A DNA stretch of 64,000 nt, from contig NZ_BMRM01000008.1 in assembly GCF_014648635.1 (NCBI RefSeq), positions 186,001 through 250,000 on the forward strand. The letters run 5' to 3'. The notes beneath the pieces were generated by a model. The model was not told the DNA's origin. It saw nothing but the letters and a program-made list of their open reading frames with translations, and did not search any database. A program made the position numbers and the translations under genes. Origin of the DNA: Streptomyces cinerochromogenes (GTDB lineage Bacteria; Actinomycetota; Actinomycetes; Streptomycetales; Streptomycetaceae). Every line of letters starts with the position of its first letter. The stretch's first letter is position 1. Below are positions 1-8,278 of the stretch, one piece after another.

Positions 1-172
1 GCCTGCCCCGCCGGCCCTGCGCAACCTGGTCAGCGTGCACGTCCCCCTCGGCGCCGATCCGGTACGCGGTCCGGCTGCCATGGCCACCGCGGTCACCATG
101 GCGGACCTGCCCGACGAGGAGGTTTCGGCAGGCTTCATCTCGAAGGTCAAGCGCTTCCGGCACAGCCGGTGA
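1..172 (+). CDS. C-terminal end of an unidentified protein (5' end outside the window)
   Basis: An open frame enters from the left edge and stops at TGA 170-172, giving 56 residues that end in the basic tail SKVKRFRHSR. The next gene starts at GTG 169, so the two overlap by four bases (GTGA) and are probably translated together. I do not recognise the fragment. The downstream flavoprotein resembles LodB/GoxB, whose usual partner is a LodA/GoxA quinoprotein oxidase, so such a partner is possible, but nothing in these residues tests that. Confidence 0.6.
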   Translation, partial: PAPPALRNLVSVHVPLGADPVRGPAAMATAVTMADLPDEEVSAGFISKVKRFRHSR

Positions 173-1338
173 CCCCGTCCGTGCGCCCGGCCGGGCAGGT
201 GGACGTCACCGTGGCGGGCGGCGGCCCGGCGGGTTCCGTGGCGGCACTCATCATGGCGAGTGCCGGGTACCGCGTCCTGCTTTTCGACGACGGCCCGCAT
301 TCCATACCGCGATCTGGTCGAACCGCGTTCAAGATCGGGGAGTCCCTGCCGCCCGCCGCCCACCCGCTCTTGCGCGACCTCGGGCTGCTGGACGGCTTCC
401 TGGCTGCCGGGCACCCCAGGTCCACCGGCACCTACAGTGCCTGGGGATCGGAGGAACTGCGGGGCCACAGCCACCTGTTCGATCCGTACGGGCACGGCTG
501 GCACCTGGACAGGCTCCGCTTCGACGCCTTTCTGCGGGACGCGGCCGTAGCAGCAGGCGCCGAACTACGGCGAGCCACAGTGCTCGAGCAGCTCGGCAGC
601 CGCCTCATCGTCCGCGAGCGGGGCTCGGCTGCCGTGACGGAGTTGCACAGCCGTTGGACGGTCGACGCCACCGGCCGGCGTTGCGTCATCGGCCGCCGAC
701 ACGGCCGTCGCCGTCGGCAGGATCGGCTCATCACCGCGTACGCCGTGTTCCGGGACCGTCACCCCGCGCACCCGGAGGGCCAGGAGGACGTCGAGGCGCG
801 CACCCTCGTCGAGGCCGCACCCCACGGCTGGTGGTACACCACCCGGATCCCGGCCGGGCGCCTGGTTGCCTATCTGACCGACCGCGACCTCGTGGAACCG
901 TCTCTTCGTACCCCTGAAGGATTCTGGCGCGACCTTGCCCGAACCGGGCACGTGTACCACCGGCTGGAAGGCTACGACCCCGCTTCAGCTCCCGTGCCGC
1001 GCTGGGCACCTGCGCACGGTCTGCAGCTCACCCCCGCCGCCGGCCCGGGTTGGGTGGCGGCCGGGGATGCCGCCCTCGCCTTCGACCCACTCTCCTCGCA
1101 GGGCATCCTCACTGCGCTGCTCACCGGTGCCCGTGCCGGACAGACCGTGGCCGCGTGCCTGGCCGACGCGGGCCGGACGGGCGCTGCGCTCGCCACCTAC
1201 ACACAGTTCCTGGAGGGCATCGCCGCAGCGTACCGCAGGCACCATGCGTACGCGTACGACCAGGAGCAGCGTTGGCCCTCCAGCCCCTTTTGGCAGCGTC
1301 GCCGAAGAGTCGTGAAGACCGTGCCCGGCATGGCCTGA
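169..1338 (+). CDS. LodB-like FAD-dependent oxidoreductase
   Basis: A 389-residue flavoprotein of the tryptophan-halogenase/geranylgeranyl-reductase superfamily. The Rossmann motif GGGPAGS lies at residues 17-23, a GES motif follows (KIGESLPPAAHPLL), and the second FAD motif GDAALAFDPLSSQGI lies near residues 298-312. The halogenase signature WxWxIP is not visible, so a hydroxylase or LodB-like role fits better than chlorination. LodB-type flavoproteins act on a partner protein, helping form the Trp-derived cofactor of LodA oxidases. The four-base overlap with the upstream gene supports a dedicated partner. Start GTG 169 is fixed by that overlap. Family assignment is firm; the substrate is inferred. 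Confidence 0.8.
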   Translation: MTPSVRPAGQVDVTVAGGGPAGSVAALIMASAGYRVLLFDDGPHSIPRSGRTAFKIGESLPPAAHPLLRDLGLLDGFLAAGHPRSTGTYSAWGSEELRGHSHLFDPYGHGWHLDRLRFDAFLRDAAVAAGAELRRATVLEQLGSRLIVRERGSAAVTELHSRWTVDATGRRCVIGRRHGRRRRQDRLITAYAVFRDRHPAHPEGQEDVEARTLVEAAPHGWWYTTRIPAGRLVAYLTDRDLVEPSLRTPEGFWRDLARTGHVYHRLEGYDPASAPVPRWAPAHGLQLTPAAGPGWVAAGDAALAFDPLSSQGILTALLTGARAGQTVAACLADAGRTGAALATYTQFLEGIAAAYRRHHAYAYDQEQRWPSSPFWQRRRRVVKTVPGMA

Positions 1339-1357
1339 GGAACGGCGTCCCGTCTCG

Positions 1358-2290
1358 TCAGACGGCCTGACCGCTGTCTGACGAGACGGGGCTCAGGCCG
1401 CCCGGGCAGCGGCATGGTGCCCAGCTGTCGGCGGTAAGTGCGAGGAGCGCCACCAAAGTGGTGTGGTAAGTCGACAGAAAACGCCGTCGGGCCGTGTCAC
1501 CGTCTCGACACGGCAGGCCACTGCCAGCGCCACTGGGACCAGGAAAACTGCCGTCTGTCCGCTGCCATGCTTTCAGTTCCGACAGGCCTTGACGCCCAAC
1601 GGGTTCTGCCATGCACGTGCCGACCATGAGCAGCTCTGCGGCGAGGTCCTGGTTGCCGACCTCTTGCGCGCACTTGAGCCAGGTGGGAAGCCAGAAGGCA
1701 AGGTAGGCCGAGACACCGGGAGTCGTCAGCGCCTCTGGACGCCTGCCGAAGTCGGTGAGGTAGAAGACTTCGTGGGTCATCGGATAGCCAGTGGTGTCTG
1801 AAAAAGTCCAGGGCTCGGGCATGGCGCTGAGCCAGCTGCCCGCTGCGGGCTTCACTGGTGGGGGCGAAAGTTCGAGGCGGCCCAAGTTGTACCGCAATGC
1901 CGTGTGCCGCCAGGCCGGGAGCTCCATTCCCTGCATCAAGGCCGAGTTCGAGAGGTACGATACCCAAGCGTCCAACCGATTACTGCGGTAACCCATTGTG
2001 TACAGACTCGCGTAAAGACTGATGGCCTCGATCAACTCCGGCCTGGCACATGTAAGCCGCACCAGGTCGTCGCCTGAGCCGATCTCTTCCCATATCCAGT
2101 CGGCGAGTGGGCTGCAGCGCTCCGCGCATCCAGGGTCCCGGGCGAGCAACGAGGACACAAGGGCCAGTTCCGAGAGGGGCTTCAGCAGCAGGAAGCGGTC
2201 GAACTCGTCGGTCGCGTGGCGGGCCACTCCAAAGTGACTCAGGTGGCTTTCGATCCATGACAGAGCCGCGTTGGCCGATTCGTTCAGCAT
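1358..2290 (-). CDS. Uncharacterised helical protein (310 aa), last gene of a three-gene operon
   Basis: A predicted all-helical protein with motifs reminiscent of alpha/alpha-toroid proteins (for example TYHTTLVALLALTADSW near the C-terminus and AYLAFWLPTWLKCA in the middle). It resembles streptomycete proteins that I recall being labelled DUF6895, but I cannot confirm this. Its ATG (2288-2290) overlaps the end of the upstream 199-residue gene by seven bases, so the two are likely translationally coupled. No catalytic motif or membrane segment is evident. The base composition is less extreme than in the core genes further right, which fits an accessory region. Confidence 0.65.
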   Translation of the reverse strand: MLNESANAALSWIESHLSHFGVARHATDEFDRFLLLKPLSELALVSSLLARDPGCAERCSPLADWIWEEIGSGDDLVRLTCARPELIEAISLYASLYTMGYRSNRLDAWVSYLSNSALMQGMELPAWRHTALRYNLGRLELSPPPVKPAAGSWLSAMPEPWTFSDTTGYPMTHEVFYLTDFGRRPEALTTPGVSAYLAFWLPTWLKCAQEVGNQDLAAELLMVGTCMAEPVGRQGLSELKAWQRTDGSFPGPSGAGSGLPCRDGDTARRRFLSTYHTTLVALLALTADSWAPCRCPGGLSPVSSDSGQAV

Positions 2291-2883
2291 GCAGGTGAGA
2301 CCTCGGAAGCCGGCACGTGGCGTTTCACGTGATCAAACAAGCGAAGCTCCCAGAAGAGTTGTTGCGAGTTGCAAGCTTGGGCCAGAGCAGTCAGGTGACC
2401 AATGGCCTGGTCGATGAATCTGTGAACGACGGGCTCCGCCCAAGGAGGCGCACCCGCGCAAGAGCCTCCGACCATCACGGTCAGCCCGCGTGCCGCCTCC
2501 ACGTAGCGACACCTGTGGATGAGCAGGCAGACGTCCTCCGCCACCGTACGCACGTTCCGGTCGACCTGGTAGGCGATCCCGGAAGCCGCAGCCCGGCTCA
2601 GCACCCGGTACTCATCCTGCTCAGGAGCGTCGACAGCAGCCTCCACCTGAGGGGGCACCAAGAGGTGCGCCTTCAATACGGCCTCGACGAGTACCTGTAG
2701 GGTGCGCCATTCCAGACCGCACATTTTCAGGTCTGGTCGCTCCAAGCCCCGGGTGACGACTGCCAGGGCCACGTCCGGCGGGACCTGATGGCCGTCGAGA
2801 CGCCAGTGAAGCATGGTGTCGATGAGCGACGTGCTGACTGCATCGATACCGAACGGACAGCGGGAGGCCTCCGACTCACCCAC
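2284..2883 (-). CDS. Uncharacterised helical protein (199 aa)
   Basis: Starts at GTG 2881-2883, with a GAGGGAG ribosome site a few bases upstream. It lies 12 bases after the 107-residue gene and overlaps the 310-residue gene, so it is the middle gene of an operon. The sequence is rich in Leu, Val and Ala with scattered Cys (CGLEW, AEDVCLLIHRC, GGSCAG) and predicts as helical. I recognise no family. A partner or scaffold role with the other two operon members is inferred from coupling only. Confidence 0.6.
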   Translation of the reverse strand: MGESEASRCPFGIDAVSTSLIDTMLHWRLDGHQVPPDVALAVVTRGLERPDLKMCGLEWRTLQVLVEAVLKAHLLVPPQVEAAVDAPEQDEYRVLSRAAASGIAYQVDRNVRTVAEDVCLLIHRCRYVEAARGLTVMVGGSCAGAPPWAEPVVHRFIDQAIGHLTALAQACNSQQLFWELRLFDHVKRHVPASEVSPAC

Positions 2884-2895
2884 ACGAGCTCCCTC

Positions 2896-3219
2896 TCACC
2901 GGGGGACGCGGACCACGTGCAGACAGAAGTCGACGATCGGCCCGGAGGCAGCCAGTCTGTCCGCGGAAGTATCCGCGGGCTGCAGGTGTACCTTCAATTG
3001 CCGTACCGCTTCGAACTCATCTGGTTCCAGTACCGCCTGAGCCGGGCACTCGTTGTCGTCGTCTCGGCATTCCTCAGCCAGCTCGCCGGAAAGTTCGACG
3101 AGCTTGTTCAAGGACCGCTCCTGCTCGTCGGTCATCTCCAGCCTGGACAGGTCCACCTGAAGCTGGACACCAGTCGGGAAGTGCAGAGACATGTGCTGGC
3201 CATCACGAGTGAGTCGCAT
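2896..3219 (-). CDS. Small acidic protein of unknown function (107 aa), first gene of operon
   Basis: A 107-residue protein that opens a minus-strand operon with the 199- and 310-residue genes. A central acidic helix (LVELSGELAEECRDDD) follows a short beta-like start (MSLHFPTGVQLQVDL). It has a few Cys but no CxxC motif and no signal peptide. The promoter must lie in 3220-3395, shared with the divergent methyltransferase. No family is recognised. Confidence 0.55.
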   Translation of the reverse strand: MRLTRDGQHMSLHFPTGVQLQVDLSRLEMTDEQERSLNKLVELSGELAEECRDDDNECPAQAVLEPDEFEAVRQLKVHLQPADTSADRLAASGPIVDFCLHVVRVPR

Positions 3220-3395
3220 GGCGGGACCTCTTTCCCAACAGGGGTTTCCCTTCCCTCACCTCTTCAATTCCATCACATACGGAAGTTCGAGGCATCCGGG
3301 GGCCGCGTCGGTCGTGTGCAGCGATCGACGCGGACGGCCCAGCCTCCTGGTGGGCGGGGTGACGAACAGGCTGCGCGGGGTACTCGGCGGCTGTC

Positions 3396-4028
3396 ATGCG
3401 CAGCAAACCGCCAGGCCGACTGGCACTCGTTGCGGCTTCCTTGCCCAAGGTGTGCCGTCGGCACGGCGTTCCCCGGGCACTGCGGCTCGCGGCGAGCGAG
3501 CTGCTGTTCGACCTGCGAAACGGCACCGACACCTCACTCGACCCGCCGCGCCACGAAGGAAGCAGTCCCTTGCTCTTCCAGGAACTGGTTCGGGACCTGC
3601 CCGCACAGACCCTGCAAGGCCGTTTTCTGGACTTCGGCGCCGGCAAGGGGCGGGTCCTGCTGCTGGCGGCACGACACGGCTACTCCAGGGTCCTGGGAGT
3701 TGAGCTGTCCGCGGAGCTGTGCGCGATCGCGGAACAGAACATCGCACACTTCCGCAGGCGTGCTCCTGACGCGGTCATCGGCGTGTGTCACGCCGACGCC
3801 GCCGACTTCGAGGTCCCCGACGACACCAGCGTGGGGTACTTCTTCAATCCGTTCGGCGACGAGGTCATGTGCCCGGTGGTTGACCGCATCACCGCGTCCT
3901 TGACCCGGGTCCCGCGGCGGTTCCACGTCGTCTACCTGTGTCCGCTGTACGTGGAGGTGTTCCTGCGGGCAGGCTTCACGCCGGTGCACCGATGTGGTGA
4001 TCACGGGGTGCTTCTCAGTCGTGGCTGA
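3396..4028 (+). CDS. Class I SAM-dependent methyltransferase (210 aa)
   Basis: Motif I is clear: FLDFGAGKGRVLLLAARHG near residues 77-95, followed by an acidic strand end (VLGVELS) and the post-II segment GVCHADAADFEVP. The preceding FDLRNGTDTSLD segment is typical of a small actinomycete methyltransferase family. The protein lacks the usual Asn/Asp-Pro-Pro-Tyr motif of N-methyltransferases; NPFGDE occupies that place. The substrate is unknown. It converges on the lanB-like gene, and the two 3' ends overlap by 14 bases (4015-4028). That placement makes a tailoring role in the RiPP locus plausible but unproven. The ribosome site for ATG 3396 is weak, so the start is uncertain. Confidence 0.75.
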   Translation: MRSKPPGRLALVAASLPKVCRRHGVPRALRLAASELLFDLRNGTDTSLDPPRHEGSSPLLFQELVRDLPAQTLQGRFLDFGAGKGRVLLLAARHGYSRVLGVELSAELCAIAEQNIAHFRRRAPDAVIGVCHADAADFEVPDDTSVGYFFNPFGDEVMCPVVDRITASLTRVPRRFHVVYLCPLYVEVFLRAGFTPVHRCGDHGVLLSRG

Positions 4029-7000
4029 GGTGCGCCGAGGCCTCGTACAACCGGCACAGGAAGTCGCAGATCAGCAGTTCCTGCGGACGGGCGTGGGAAC
4101 GCAGCAGCCGGTTGGCGTGCATGTGCAGGAACGTGCTTGCCAGCACGGGCAGGGGCCGAGTGAGCCGTCCCGCGCCCGCTTCGGCACGCAGTCGCTCCGC
4201 CAAGGGGCGAACGACATGCGACCGTGCCCGCAGCGCGGACTCTCCCAGCGTCGACGAGTGGGCGGACTCCAGCAGGGCCCGAAGGTCTGCGCGTTCGGCG
4301 CGGTAGCGCGCACCGATCCTGCTCCGGGCTCGGCCGTCCAGCCCGAGCTGCGCGCTCAGCCAGCCGCGGGCGGCAGCCACCACGGCGTGCTTGTCGGCCG
4401 TGGCAAAGCCGAAGTCCGTCAACAGACGATCATAGCCGACGAGCGCCACACGCCAACGGTCGTCGGCGGGCACGGATGCGACGATGTCCAGGGCGGCGTC
4501 GCTGTCCGCGTGGAAGATACGTTCAGCAGTGCGGATGGCGCCGCCGTAGCGTTCAATCTCCCGTTCGTACGTGTCGAGTTGCAGGCTGCGGACCAGCGCG
4601 CGGCCCTCGGTGCCGGCGACCGCGTCGTGCAGCGTCGGAAGCACCTCGTTCAGCAGGCGGGCTGGCTCGCCGTGCATCCTCAGCCGAATGTGCCAGTCCG
4701 GGTCCGAGTATCGGACGAAGAACCATTCGTCGATGGCTCCGCTCTCCAGGAAGCGGGTGACGAGCGGAGGCACGATGTGCCGCAATACGGCGTCGGCTCG
4801 TGCCGTACCCGTGTACAGCTTGGCGTACAGCCACTCCGAGCTGGGACCGAAGGTCCGTCGGAAGGCCCGCACCGGCACCGGTCTTCCGCACGCAGGCGGG
4901 TGGAAAGGCGTGGGCCGTGGGCGTGTGCTCTTCACCTGCGAGAACGGGAGCACGATCTCGTGCAGGAAGCGGCCCTCGGGCCCGGTGACCAGCACCTGAT
5001 CGGGTTCGAGGAACACCTCCACCAACGATGCTCTCGAGCAGTTCCCGACCATGTGCGCCAGCGTCTCCACACACAGCACATTGTCGAGGTCGAGCGGTAG
5101 GAGCTGGTCGCCCTCGGCCAGAGCTACCCACCGCGGCAGGCGCACACGTCGCCGCAGGGACTGCACCGCGGTGAACAGGGCGGCTCCTTGGAGCTTCCTG
5201 AACGGGGAGAGCTGGTCCGCCGAGAGGTTCCAGCGGGCACGCGACAGCACCAGCCGCCCCGCGGTGACCCGCGGCAGGAAAGGAGCGCCGGAGAGATCGC
5301 CGAAGGAGAAGAACAGGGAACCGGTCCCGTCCTGTCCCTGGAGCCGTCCGAGGAACCGGTAGAGGGCGAGGTTGCCGGCGCCTCGGAAGTCGTGCGCGGT
5401 CGTGATGCGCGGGACGACTTCCCGGTCCAGACGGGCGGACCACAGGACAACCCGGTCCTGAACGATGGAGACGAGGAGGTCCGTCACCGGGATCTGCCGC
5501 TCCGGTGACACGACGGACCGGCCGAGGTATGGAATCTCGTGGTCCCGCAGCCGGGGCCTGGCCAGCACGTTGCCGGCACGCCCCGTGGGCAGATGCACCA
5601 CTTCCGCGAAGACAGCATCGGGCCGCAGGCCTTCCTCGGCCCGGAGATGGGCCCGCACCCGTTCCCTCAGTCTGTCTTCGGCGTGGCAGAAACGTCCGAA
5701 GGAGTTCGCGCCGGAGGGGCCTCCGACACCGGAGAGGAGGACACGGAATCTGCCCTGTTCCAGTGCCTGTCGGCTGCCGGCGAGCACCACGGCCCGCACA
5801 CTGAACGCCTCGGGCAGAACGGCCGGTGCACCTGCGGCCGCCAAGGACTCCACCTCCCGCTCTCCCAGGAAGATCACCTGGGAGCCGTCGCGGTACGCTT
5901 CGGCAAGCCACCGCAGCAGCAGCGCTTCGCGGCGTGGGGGCGGGGGCTCGCCAGCCCGTTCCGCGGCGCCGGAGGGATCGCCGTGGTGCGCGACCGGGAA
6001 GCCGATGCCCGTGTCTTCGTCCAGAACCTCGCACAGCGGGACGGAGCGGTGCCCGTAGCGCCGCCGGAATGCCTCCCGGAACTCGGCGAGGGGGTCCGAT
6101 GTTCGTGTACCGCCCACACGTTGGAGCAGCGACAGACCTTCGGTGATCTCATCGATCACCTCGCTCCCCAGGTCTGCCGTCACGGCCGGTTTGATCAGAT
6201 CGACGTGGAAAAGACCGGCGCGTTCGCAGGGGGCCGGCAACGCGGCGGCGACGCTTGTGCCGAGCCGGTCGTAAGCCGTGGGGTGGGTGCCCGGTGGCGC
6301 TGAGTCGAGCACTGCGAGCTCGTCCCGCACGCGCTTCAACCGGGTGGCGACGCGGTGGGCCGGAGGGCACCCGGGGATCCCGTCCAGTGCGTCGACCACC
6401 CCGTGGAGGGGCTCGGGACCGCTCACCGTGGGCTGGAGCCGCGACACCAGGATGTCGTGGTGGATCAGCTCCTCGACGAATTCCTGCGCCTCTTCGCGGC
6501 TGACGGCGGGTTCCGCGGCCCTGACCGCTTCGACAAGTTCGGCTTGGCGGGCTCCGGCCCCGGCCCGCTCGAGCACCGCCTCCAGCGGATCGAGGCACGC
6601 CACCGCGACCAACGTGTAGACCGTGCCCTCGTCCGACGCATGGGATGCGGCGTAGCGGAACCCGCCGCCCGCCCGGTACAGGCTGGAGTTGGGGGCGAAC
6701 GCCAGGCACCTTTTGATGTCCGGGTCACCATGCAGCGCGTCGCAGAGTGCTGCCAGGTAGCGGCAGTCGAGGCGGGTACGGCGCCTATACTGCTCCGCCG
6801 GGGCCAGGCGCAGCGCGGTCCGGACCGCACCGGTCGATCCGACTGAAACGCCGGCGAAGAGGCCGAACGGGGTGGGCCGACCGGACATTCGCGCCGCATA
6901 GCGCAGCAGGCTCCGCTCCACCTTCCGGCCCCGCCGCCCGTCCGGACTTCGGCGCCACCGGGAGACACCGGCCATCAGCGAAGGCGAGGCGACAGCCAAT

Positions 7001-7212
7001 GCCTCGCGCACCTCCGGGCGCTCGCACCAGGTCCGCAACCGTTCCCGCACACGACCGCGATCGCGCTCCAGCGCCGCCTCGAGGAGACAGGGGTCGGTAC
7101 AGGACGCGGCCTCCAGGCCTTCCCCCAAGGAATGCAGGGTCTCGACGGGAAGATAGGGCGTGCGCAGGACGAAGAAGTCGTCCGCTCTCCACGGCGTGCT
7201 CGCCGGACACAT
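4015..7212 (-). CDS. Full-length LanB-type lanthipeptide dehydratase
   Basis: A 1065-residue protein with both LanB halves. The N-terminal glutamylation domain begins DDFFVLRTPYLPVETL and carries the family motif GRPTPFGLFAG near residue 115. The C-terminal elimination (SpaB_C, thiopeptide-type) domain from about residue 790 contains WLYAKLYTG, DEWFFVRYSDPDWHIRLR and QLDTYEREIERYGG. LanB enzymes use glutamyl-tRNA to dehydrate Ser/Thr of a leader-bearing peptide. I chose ATG 7210-7212, one base after the stop of the JmjC gene (TGACATG). The longer in-frame start at 7293 would overlap that gene by 80 bases and add residues unlike LanB. No LanC cyclase is present in the window. Confidence 0.9.
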   Translation of the reverse strand: MCPASTPWRADDFFVLRTPYLPVETLHSLGEGLEAASCTDPCLLEAALERDRGRVRERLRTWCERPEVREALAVASPSLMAGVSRWRRSPDGRRGRKVERSLLRYAARMSGRPTPFGLFAGVSVGSTGAVRTALRLAPAEQYRRRTRLDCRYLAALCDALHGDPDIKRCLAFAPNSSLYRAGGGFRYAASHASDEGTVYTLVAVACLDPLEAVLERAGAGARQAELVEAVRAAEPAVSREEAQEFVEELIHHDILVSRLQPTVSGPEPLHGVVDALDGIPGCPPAHRVATRLKRVRDELAVLDSAPPGTHPTAYDRLGTSVAAALPAPCERAGLFHVDLIKPAVTADLGSEVIDEITEGLSLLQRVGGTRTSDPLAEFREAFRRRYGHRSVPLCEVLDEDTGIGFPVAHHGDPSGAAERAGEPPPPRREALLLRWLAEAYRDGSQVIFLGEREVESLAAAGAPAVLPEAFSVRAVVLAGSRQALEQGRFRVLLSGVGGPSGANSFGRFCHAEDRLRERVRAHLRAEEGLRPDAVFAEVVHLPTGRAGNVLARPRLRDHEIPYLGRSVVSPERQIPVTDLLVSIVQDRVVLWSARLDREVVPRITTAHDFRGAGNLALYRFLGRLQGQDGTGSLFFSFGDLSGAPFLPRVTAGRLVLSRARWNLSADQLSPFRKLQGAALFTAVQSLRRRVRLPRWVALAEGDQLLPLDLDNVLCVETLAHMVGNCSRASLVEVFLEPDQVLVTGPEGRFLHEIVLPFSQVKSTRPRPTPFHPPACGRPVPVRAFRRTFGPSSEWLYAKLYTGTARADAVLRHIVPPLVTRFLESGAIDEWFFVRYSDPDWHIRLRMHGEPARLLNEVLPTLHDAVAGTEGRALVRSLQLDTYEREIERYGGAIRTAERIFHADSDAALDIVASVPADDRWRVALVGYDRLLTDFGFATADKHAVVAAARGWLSAQLGLDGRARSRIGARYRAERADLRALLESAHSSTLGESALRARSHVVRPLAERLRAEAGAGRLTRPLPVLASTFLHMHANRLLRSHARPQELLICDFLCRLYEASAHLSHD

Positions 7213-7213
7213 G

Positions 7214-8110
7214 TCAGTCTCGCCGGCCGGCTCCCGGAAGGGGAAGCCGGGAGCGGAGAGATTGGGGGACAGTACGGAGCCTGACGCAGCCACGTCGCAG
7301 CAGCAGCCGCCACAGGCTGCGGTTGACGAGCCCCTGCGGGAAGGGTCGCGGCCAGAAGAAGTTCACGTTCACCGCCCAAGCGGAGACCACGGTGACCTGG
7401 TGAAACCAACCGACGGGGATGTAGAGGGACTCGCCGGGGCGCAGGATGCACCGCAGGCCAGTGGCCTGACGCGCCAGGGGAAACCTGTCGAAGTCCGGCC
7501 TGTTGGGGTCGAAGCGGCAGTGGGTGATGCCCCGGACGCGGTAGACGAAGCGTGACTGCGACGGCGGAAAGAGCACGAACTCTTTGCGGCCTACGACCTG
7601 CGTATTGCAGTTGGGCGTCACGTCGGAATGGAGTCCGCAGGACGTCCCCAGCACTCCGCACCAGAAATTGGTGTCGACCGGTGCCCTCCGGTACCAGCCG
7701 GGGGCGGGCAGGCTCGCCTCGAGGTCCTTGGAGAGTCGCTTCAGCCTGGCGTCGAGGTAATAGAACCGATCCGGCTGGACACGGCTGATCGCTCTGGTTG
7801 CTTCCTGCGCGTCCCACGGCTCCCCGACGACGCCACGGATGGTCTCGGCGGTTTCGACGACCCAGTCCATGTAGCGGTGAAACGAGATGTACCCGCCCTC
7901 GTCCAGGTTCTGGAAAACATTGATCGGCGGCCCCGCGACCTCGCGGACCGCCACCTCCCGTTCCCCCGCCACTGATTTGAGATAGTCGGCGCTCCACAGC
8001 CGTGGGGCCGCTTGCGCGGCCGGCCAGCCAACGACCACTCTGGGCTCGCCACCCCAGCGGGGGGGCTGGAAATCAGCCCACGGTACGCGGAGTACCGGAG
8101 CCAGCTTCAT
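7214..8110 (-). CDS. JmjC/cupin-8 type 2-oxoglutarate Fe(II) oxygenase
   Basis: A 298-residue cupin-like protein with an intact metal triad: H161 and D163 in GLHSDVTPN and H237 in IPVGWFHQVTV. The DTNFWCG segment before the HxD and the KEFVLFPPSQ segment after it match the JmjC/FIH-like fold, whose members hydroxylate protein side chains (often Asp, Asn or Arg). It lies between the 62-residue peptide gene, which it overlaps by 38 bases, and the LanB gene, one base downstream. A role in hydroxylating the same peptide substrate is therefore likely but inferred. The start ATG 8108-8110 has GAGGAC about eight bases upstream. Confidence 0.85.
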   Translation of the reverse strand: MKLAPVLRVPWADFQPPRWGGEPRVVVGWPAAQAAPRLWSADYLKSVAGEREVAVREVAGPPINVFQNLDEGGYISFHRYMDWVVETAETIRGVVGEPWDAQEATRAISRVQPDRFYYLDARLKRLSKDLEASLPAPGWYRRAPVDTNFWCGVLGTSCGLHSDVTPNCNTQVVGRKEFVLFPPSQSRFVYRVRGITHCRFDPNRPDFDRFPLARQATGLRCILRPGESLYIPVGWFHQVTVVSAWAVNVNFFWPRPFPQGLVNRSLWRLLLRRGCVRLRTVPQSLRSRLPLPGAGRRD

Positions 8111-8261
8111 CGCGGTCGTCCTCGTGTGCGGTCTCGTCGTCGATGTCGCACGTCCAGAGACTGTGGCCCTGTGTGGTGAGCACCGCGTCGATCAGGTCGC
8201 CGACGACCTCTCTCCTGAGGTCCAGCCGCTTCAGGGGGACTGGTTCTTCGTTCGTGTCCAT
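8073..8261 (-). CDS. 62-residue acidic peptide, candidate RiPP precursor or partner
   Basis: Encoded between the 133-residue gene (17-base gap) and the JmjC gene, whose start it overlaps by 38 bases. The N-terminal half contains a helical, leader-like segment (LKRLDLRREVVGDLIDAVL). The second half has TT, Ser34, Thr37, Cys38 and a very acidic tail rich in Asp, Glu, Ser and Thr. It could supply Ser/Thr for LanB and Asp for the oxygenase. Against this, it has only one Cys, and a precursor overlapping its enzyme's gene is unusual. The nearest AGGAG is about 14 bases from ATG 8261, farther than usual. No known precursor family is recognised. Confidence 0.5.
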   Translation of the reverse strand: MDTNEEPVPLKRLDLRREVVGDLIDAVLTTQGHSLWTCDIDDETAHEDDRDEAGSGTPRTVG

Positions 8262-8278
8262 GGGTGGCCAGACATCTC

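Noticed and set aside
2788..3903. Plus-strand open frame across the unknown operon
   Set aside because: It overlaps the methyltransferase in another frame and the operon antisense; composition and lack of motifs mark it as a shadow.
7213..7293. Longer LanB start at 7293
   Set aside because: It would overlap the JmjC gene by 80 bases and add 27 residues unlike LanB N-termini; ATG 7212 sits one base after the JmjC stop.
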